This document shows, piece by piece, positions 4,021 through 6,232 of a stretch of 6,232 nt of DNA; positions within the stretch are counted from its first letter, which is position 1, and each line of letters begins with the position of its first letter. The stretch is taken from the NCBI GenBank assembly GCA_022571825.1, contig JACZXC010000188.1:1-6232 (forward strand). The letters run 5' to 3'. The notes beneath the pieces were generated by a model. The model had not been told where the DNA came from and did not search any database. It saw nothing but the letters and a program-made list of their open reading frames with translations. Origin of the DNA: Myxococcales bacterium (GTDB lineage: Bacteria; Myxococcota_A; UBA9160; SMWR01). A program made the translations under genes and the position numbers.

Positions 4021-5819
4021 TCGTCCCCCAGCTTCAACACCGCGAGAAATGCCTCCTGGGGGATCTCGACCGAGCCCACCCGCTTCATGCGTCGCTTTCC
4101 CGCCCGCTGCTTCTCGAGCAGCTTGCGCTTGCGCGTGATGTCGCCCCCATAGCACTTGGCGGTGACGTTCTTGCGCAGGGCTTTCACGGTGGTGCGCGCG
4201 ATGACGCGCGACCCGACCGCCGCCTGGATCGCAACCTCGAACATCTGCCGCGGAATGAACTTCTTGAGCCTGCGCGCCACTTCGGTGCCGTGCCGGTGAG
4301 CGTCGGCGCGGTGGACGATGAGCGAGAGCGCGTCGACCGGATCGCCGTTCACGAGGATGTCGAGCTTGACCAGATCCGCGGATGCATAACGCGTCAGCTC
4401 GTAGTCGAAGGAGCCGTATCCCCGAGTCGCACTCTTCAATCGATCCTGGAAGTCGACGATGACCTGGCTCAGTGGCAGCTCGTAGCTCACCTGTACCCGC
4501 GTTCCATGATGCAGCATCTTCTTCTGCGTCCCGCGACGATCCTCGCAGAGGGCGAGAACCGGGCCCAGGTACTCGGCCGGGGTATGAATGGTAGCGAGGA
4601 TGATCGGCTCCTCGATGTGATCCAGATCCGCCGGCGCCGGCAGCCCCGCGGGGCTATCGATCTCACGAACCTCGCCGGATCGCAGGATCGTTCGATAACG
4701 CACCGTCGGTGCTGTCGTGATCAGGTCGAGCTGATACTCCCGCTCCAGCCGTTCCTGAACGATTTCGGCGTGCAGAAATCCGAGGAAACCGCAGCGAAAT
4801 CCGAAACCCAGGGCGACGCTGGTTTCGGGCTCGTACACCAGTGACGCGTCGTTGAGCTGCAGCTTCTCGAGGGCGGACTTCAGATCCTGATAGGCGTTTG
4901 CATCGACGGGGTAGAGGCCGCTGAAGACCATCGGCTTGACCCTCTGGAAACCGGGGAGAGGTTCGGCCGCCGGCTCGTCGCGGCCGGTCAAGGTGTCGCC
5001 GATTTTGATGTCAGCGAGGGTCTTCACGCCGGCGGTCACCGCCCCCACCTCGCCGGCACCCAGGAGTTCGACGGCACTCGGGTGGGGATCGATCACATGG
5101 AGCATCTGAATCTCGCGCTCGGCGCCTCCCGCCATCATGCGAATTCGCATCCCCCGATGTAGGCTCCCGTCCACGACACGGACGAGCATGACCGCACCGA
5201 CATAGGGATCGAACCACGAGTCGAACACCAGCGCGCGGGTGGGCGGCCCGATTTCGCCCCGAGGCGGGGGAATGCGCTCGATGATGAGCTCGAGCAGATC
5301 CTCGATGCCCCTCCCCTCCTTGGCGGAGACCTGATGCACGTCCGCCGCGTCGAGCCCGATCACCTCCTCGATCTCCTGGGCCACCCGGTCCGGGTCCGCT
5401 GAGGGAAGGTCGATCTTGTTCACCACCGGAATCACCTCGAGGCCGGCCTCCACGGCGAGGTAGGCGTTCGCGAGGGTCTGGGCCTCGATCCCCTGAGCGG
5501 CGTCGACCACGAGGATCGCCCCTTCGCAGGCGTGCAGGGCACGTAAGACCTCGTAGGCAAAGTCGACATGCCCGGGTGTATCAATCAGGTTGAGCTGGTA
5601 TTCCTGTCCGTCGCGAGCGCGATAGCGCATTCGCACGGTCTGTGCCTTGATCGTGATTCCCCGCTCGCGTTCGAGATCCATCTTATCGAGGAACTGGTCC
5701 CGGCGTTCACGCCCGCACAGCGTGCCGGTCACGTCGAGGAGTCGATCGGCGAGGGTGCTCTTGCCGTGGTCGATGTGGGCCACGATGCAGAAGTTGCGGA
5801 TGTGGTCGAGATCGCTCAT
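4017..5819 (-). CDS. lepA: Elongation factor 4 (LepA), ribosomal back-translocase GTPase
   Basis: Full-length 600-residue LepA/EF4, the normal size. EF4 is a translational GTPase related to EF-G that binds stalled or mis-translocated 70S ribosomes and has a role in ribosome biogenesis. The GTPase motifs are all present: P-loop AHIDHGKS (residues 14-21), switch I GITIKAQTV (54-62), DTPGH (80-84), NKID (134-137) and SAK (165-167). Domain II, domain III and the EF-G-like domain V follow, and the protein ends with the LepA-specific C-terminal domain, recognisable from the basic stretch around residues 560-585 and the ending VGSVEIPQEAFLAVLKL. The ATG start gives the standard MSDLDHIRNF opening; a GAGG at 5831-5834 is a rather distant (11 nt) ribosome-binding site. 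The TGA stop overlaps the presumed TTG start of lepB by 4 nt, the classic lepA-lepB pairing. No broken motif seen. Confidence 0.98.
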   Translation of the reverse strand: MSDLDHIRNFCIVAHIDHGKSTLADRLLDVTGTLCGRERRDQFLDKMDLERERGITIKAQTVRMRYRARDGQEYQLNLIDTPGHVDFAYEVLRALHACEGAILVVDAAQGIEAQTLANAYLAVEAGLEVIPVVNKIDLPSADPDRVAQEIEEVIGLDAADVHQVSAKEGRGIEDLLELIIERIPPPRGEIGPPTRALVFDSWFDPYVGAVMLVRVVDGSLHRGMRIRMMAGGAEREIQMLHVIDPHPSAVELLGAGEVGAVTAGVKTLADIKIGDTLTGRDEPAAEPLPGFQRVKPMVFSGLYPVDANAYQDLKSALEKLQLNDASLVYEPETSVALGFGFRCGFLGFLHAEIVQERLEREYQLDLITTAPTVRYRTILRSGEVREIDSPAGLPAPADLDHIEEPIILATIHTPAEYLGPVLALCEDRRGTQKKMLHHGTRVQVSYELPLSQVIVDFQDRLKSATRGYGSFDYELTRYASADLVKLDILVNGDPVDALSLIVHRADAHRHGTEVARRLKKFIPRQMFEVAIQAAVGSRVIARTTVKALRKNVTAKCYGGDITRKRKLLEKQRAGKRRMKRVGSVEIPQEAFLAVLKLGDD

Positions 5820-5825
5820 CGCCGG

Positions 5826-6232
5826 CTAGGCCTCATGCCCGACCGCGAGGGGTGAGGCATCCGAAGCGAGATAGGCGCGCACGGCGTCCGGCCAGCCGCG
5901 CAGGCGAACACCCTGCGCTTTCGCCTTGGAACAATCCAGTACGGACCAGGTCGGGCGCGGAGCATCGACCTTCAGGTCGTCGGTTCCGATGCGATCGATG
6001 GTCAGGTCCGAAAAGTCCGCCTCGTCCAAGACCAGACGCGCCAGGTCCCACCAGGTCGCGACGCCTTCATTCGCCAGGTGGAAGAGACCGCGAGCGCCGC
6101 CCTCGAACAACTGTCGGATCGCACAGGCCAGGTCGACGGCATAGGTCGGACGGCCGCGTTGGTCGTCCACGACCCGCAACGGCCCCGTCACCCGCCCGTC
6201 GCGCCGCTGCCGGGCCTGGTCCAGGATCGCCG
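5826..6232 (-). CDS. rmlD: dTDP-4-dehydrorhamnose reductase (RmlD/RfbD family), C-terminal part; 5' end outside window
   Basis: The frame is open to the window edge with no start needed; 134 residues are visible and roughly the first half of a normal ~290-residue RmlD, including the Rossmann NAD(P)-binding part, is missing. Family members reduce dTDP-4-dehydrorhamnose to dTDP-L-rhamnose in the cytoplasm, for surface polysaccharide. Seen here: the RVVDDQRGRPT stretch (fragment residues 19-29), the family's substrate-domain signature; then GLFHLANEG followed by a WWDLAR helix, matching the usual YHLAN-x-G-x-x-(S/T)W block; and near the end PRPTWSVLDCSKAKAQG, matching the PRP-x-x-SVLD-x-SK block before the closing WPDAVRAYL helix. 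A GTG near 6191 is internal, not the start. The TAG stop lies 6 nt before the lepA ATG, so the two are probably co-transcribed, an unusual partner for lepA. A related SDR-type sugar-nucleotide reductase is possible since the N-terminus is not visible. Confidence 0.85.
   Translation of the reverse strand, partial: AILDQARQRRDGRVTGPLRVVDDQRGRPTYAVDLACAIRQLFEGGARGLFHLANEGVATWWDLARLVLDEADFSDLTIDRIGTDDLKVDAPRPTWSVLDCSKAKAQGVRLRGWPDAVRAYLASDASPLAVGHEA

Noticed and set aside
2764..4152. 462-residue plus-strand open frame across pyrR, the gap and lepB
   Set aside because: It spans unrelated features on the other strand, has low-complexity Arg/Pro/Ser-rich protein, and would cover the hairpin-rich gap; no domain recognised.
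4018..4155. Longer LepB beginning inside lepA
   Set aside because: The extra residues are encoded by the conserved lepA C-terminus in another frame and do not resemble a signal peptidase N-terminus; the TTG at 4020 fits better.

Overview
The window is a gene-dense stretch of a GC-rich bacterial chromosome. Every gene I can support lies on the minus strand, so the layout below is given in transcription order, from high to low coordinates. It starts with the C-terminal 134 residues of an RmlD-type dTDP-4-dehydrorhamnose reductase (cut by the window end). Then come lepA (elongation factor 4), lepB (signal peptidase I), a 270-300 bp non-coding gap packed with inverted repeats, and a pyrimidine biosynthesis cluster pyrR-pyrB-pyrC that runs to the left edge. 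The order lepA-lepB then pyrR-pyrB-pyrC, a one-gene PyrB without PyrI, a class I PyrC and a RNA-binding-type PyrR suggest a deltaproteobacterial-grade lineage (Desulfobacterota or Myxococcota type, perhaps uncultivated). That placement is from memory of gene order and is not proven by the sequence. There are no mobile genes, tRNAs, rRNAs or CRISPR arrays.

Two transcription blocks are likely. Block 1 is rmlD-lepA-lepB: 6 nt separate the rmlD stop from the lepA start, and lepA and lepB overlap by 4 nt. Block 2 is pyrR-pyrB-pyrC, in which both junctions overlap by 4 nt. PyrB makes carbamoyl aspartate, PyrC cyclises it to dihydroorotate, and PyrR senses UMP/PRPP status and regulates the operon. 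carA/carB would be the expected next genes beyond position 1, but they are outside the window.

The most interesting point is regulatory. The short leader just before pyrR (2869-2901) folds into a bulged hairpin with a CCGCGA hexaloop that fits the CNGNGA loop of PyrR-binding RNA. Its 3' arm contains the pyrR Shine-Dalgarno sequence. This predicts autogenous translational repression by PyrR rather than transcription attenuation. A second oddity is that pyrR, pyrB, pyrC and lepB all appear to start at TTG, and three of these TTG codons overlap the upstream stop codon as TTGA. Third, the lepB-pyrR gap contains a run of back-to-back, partly mutually exclusive hairpins with no U-tract, of unknown role.
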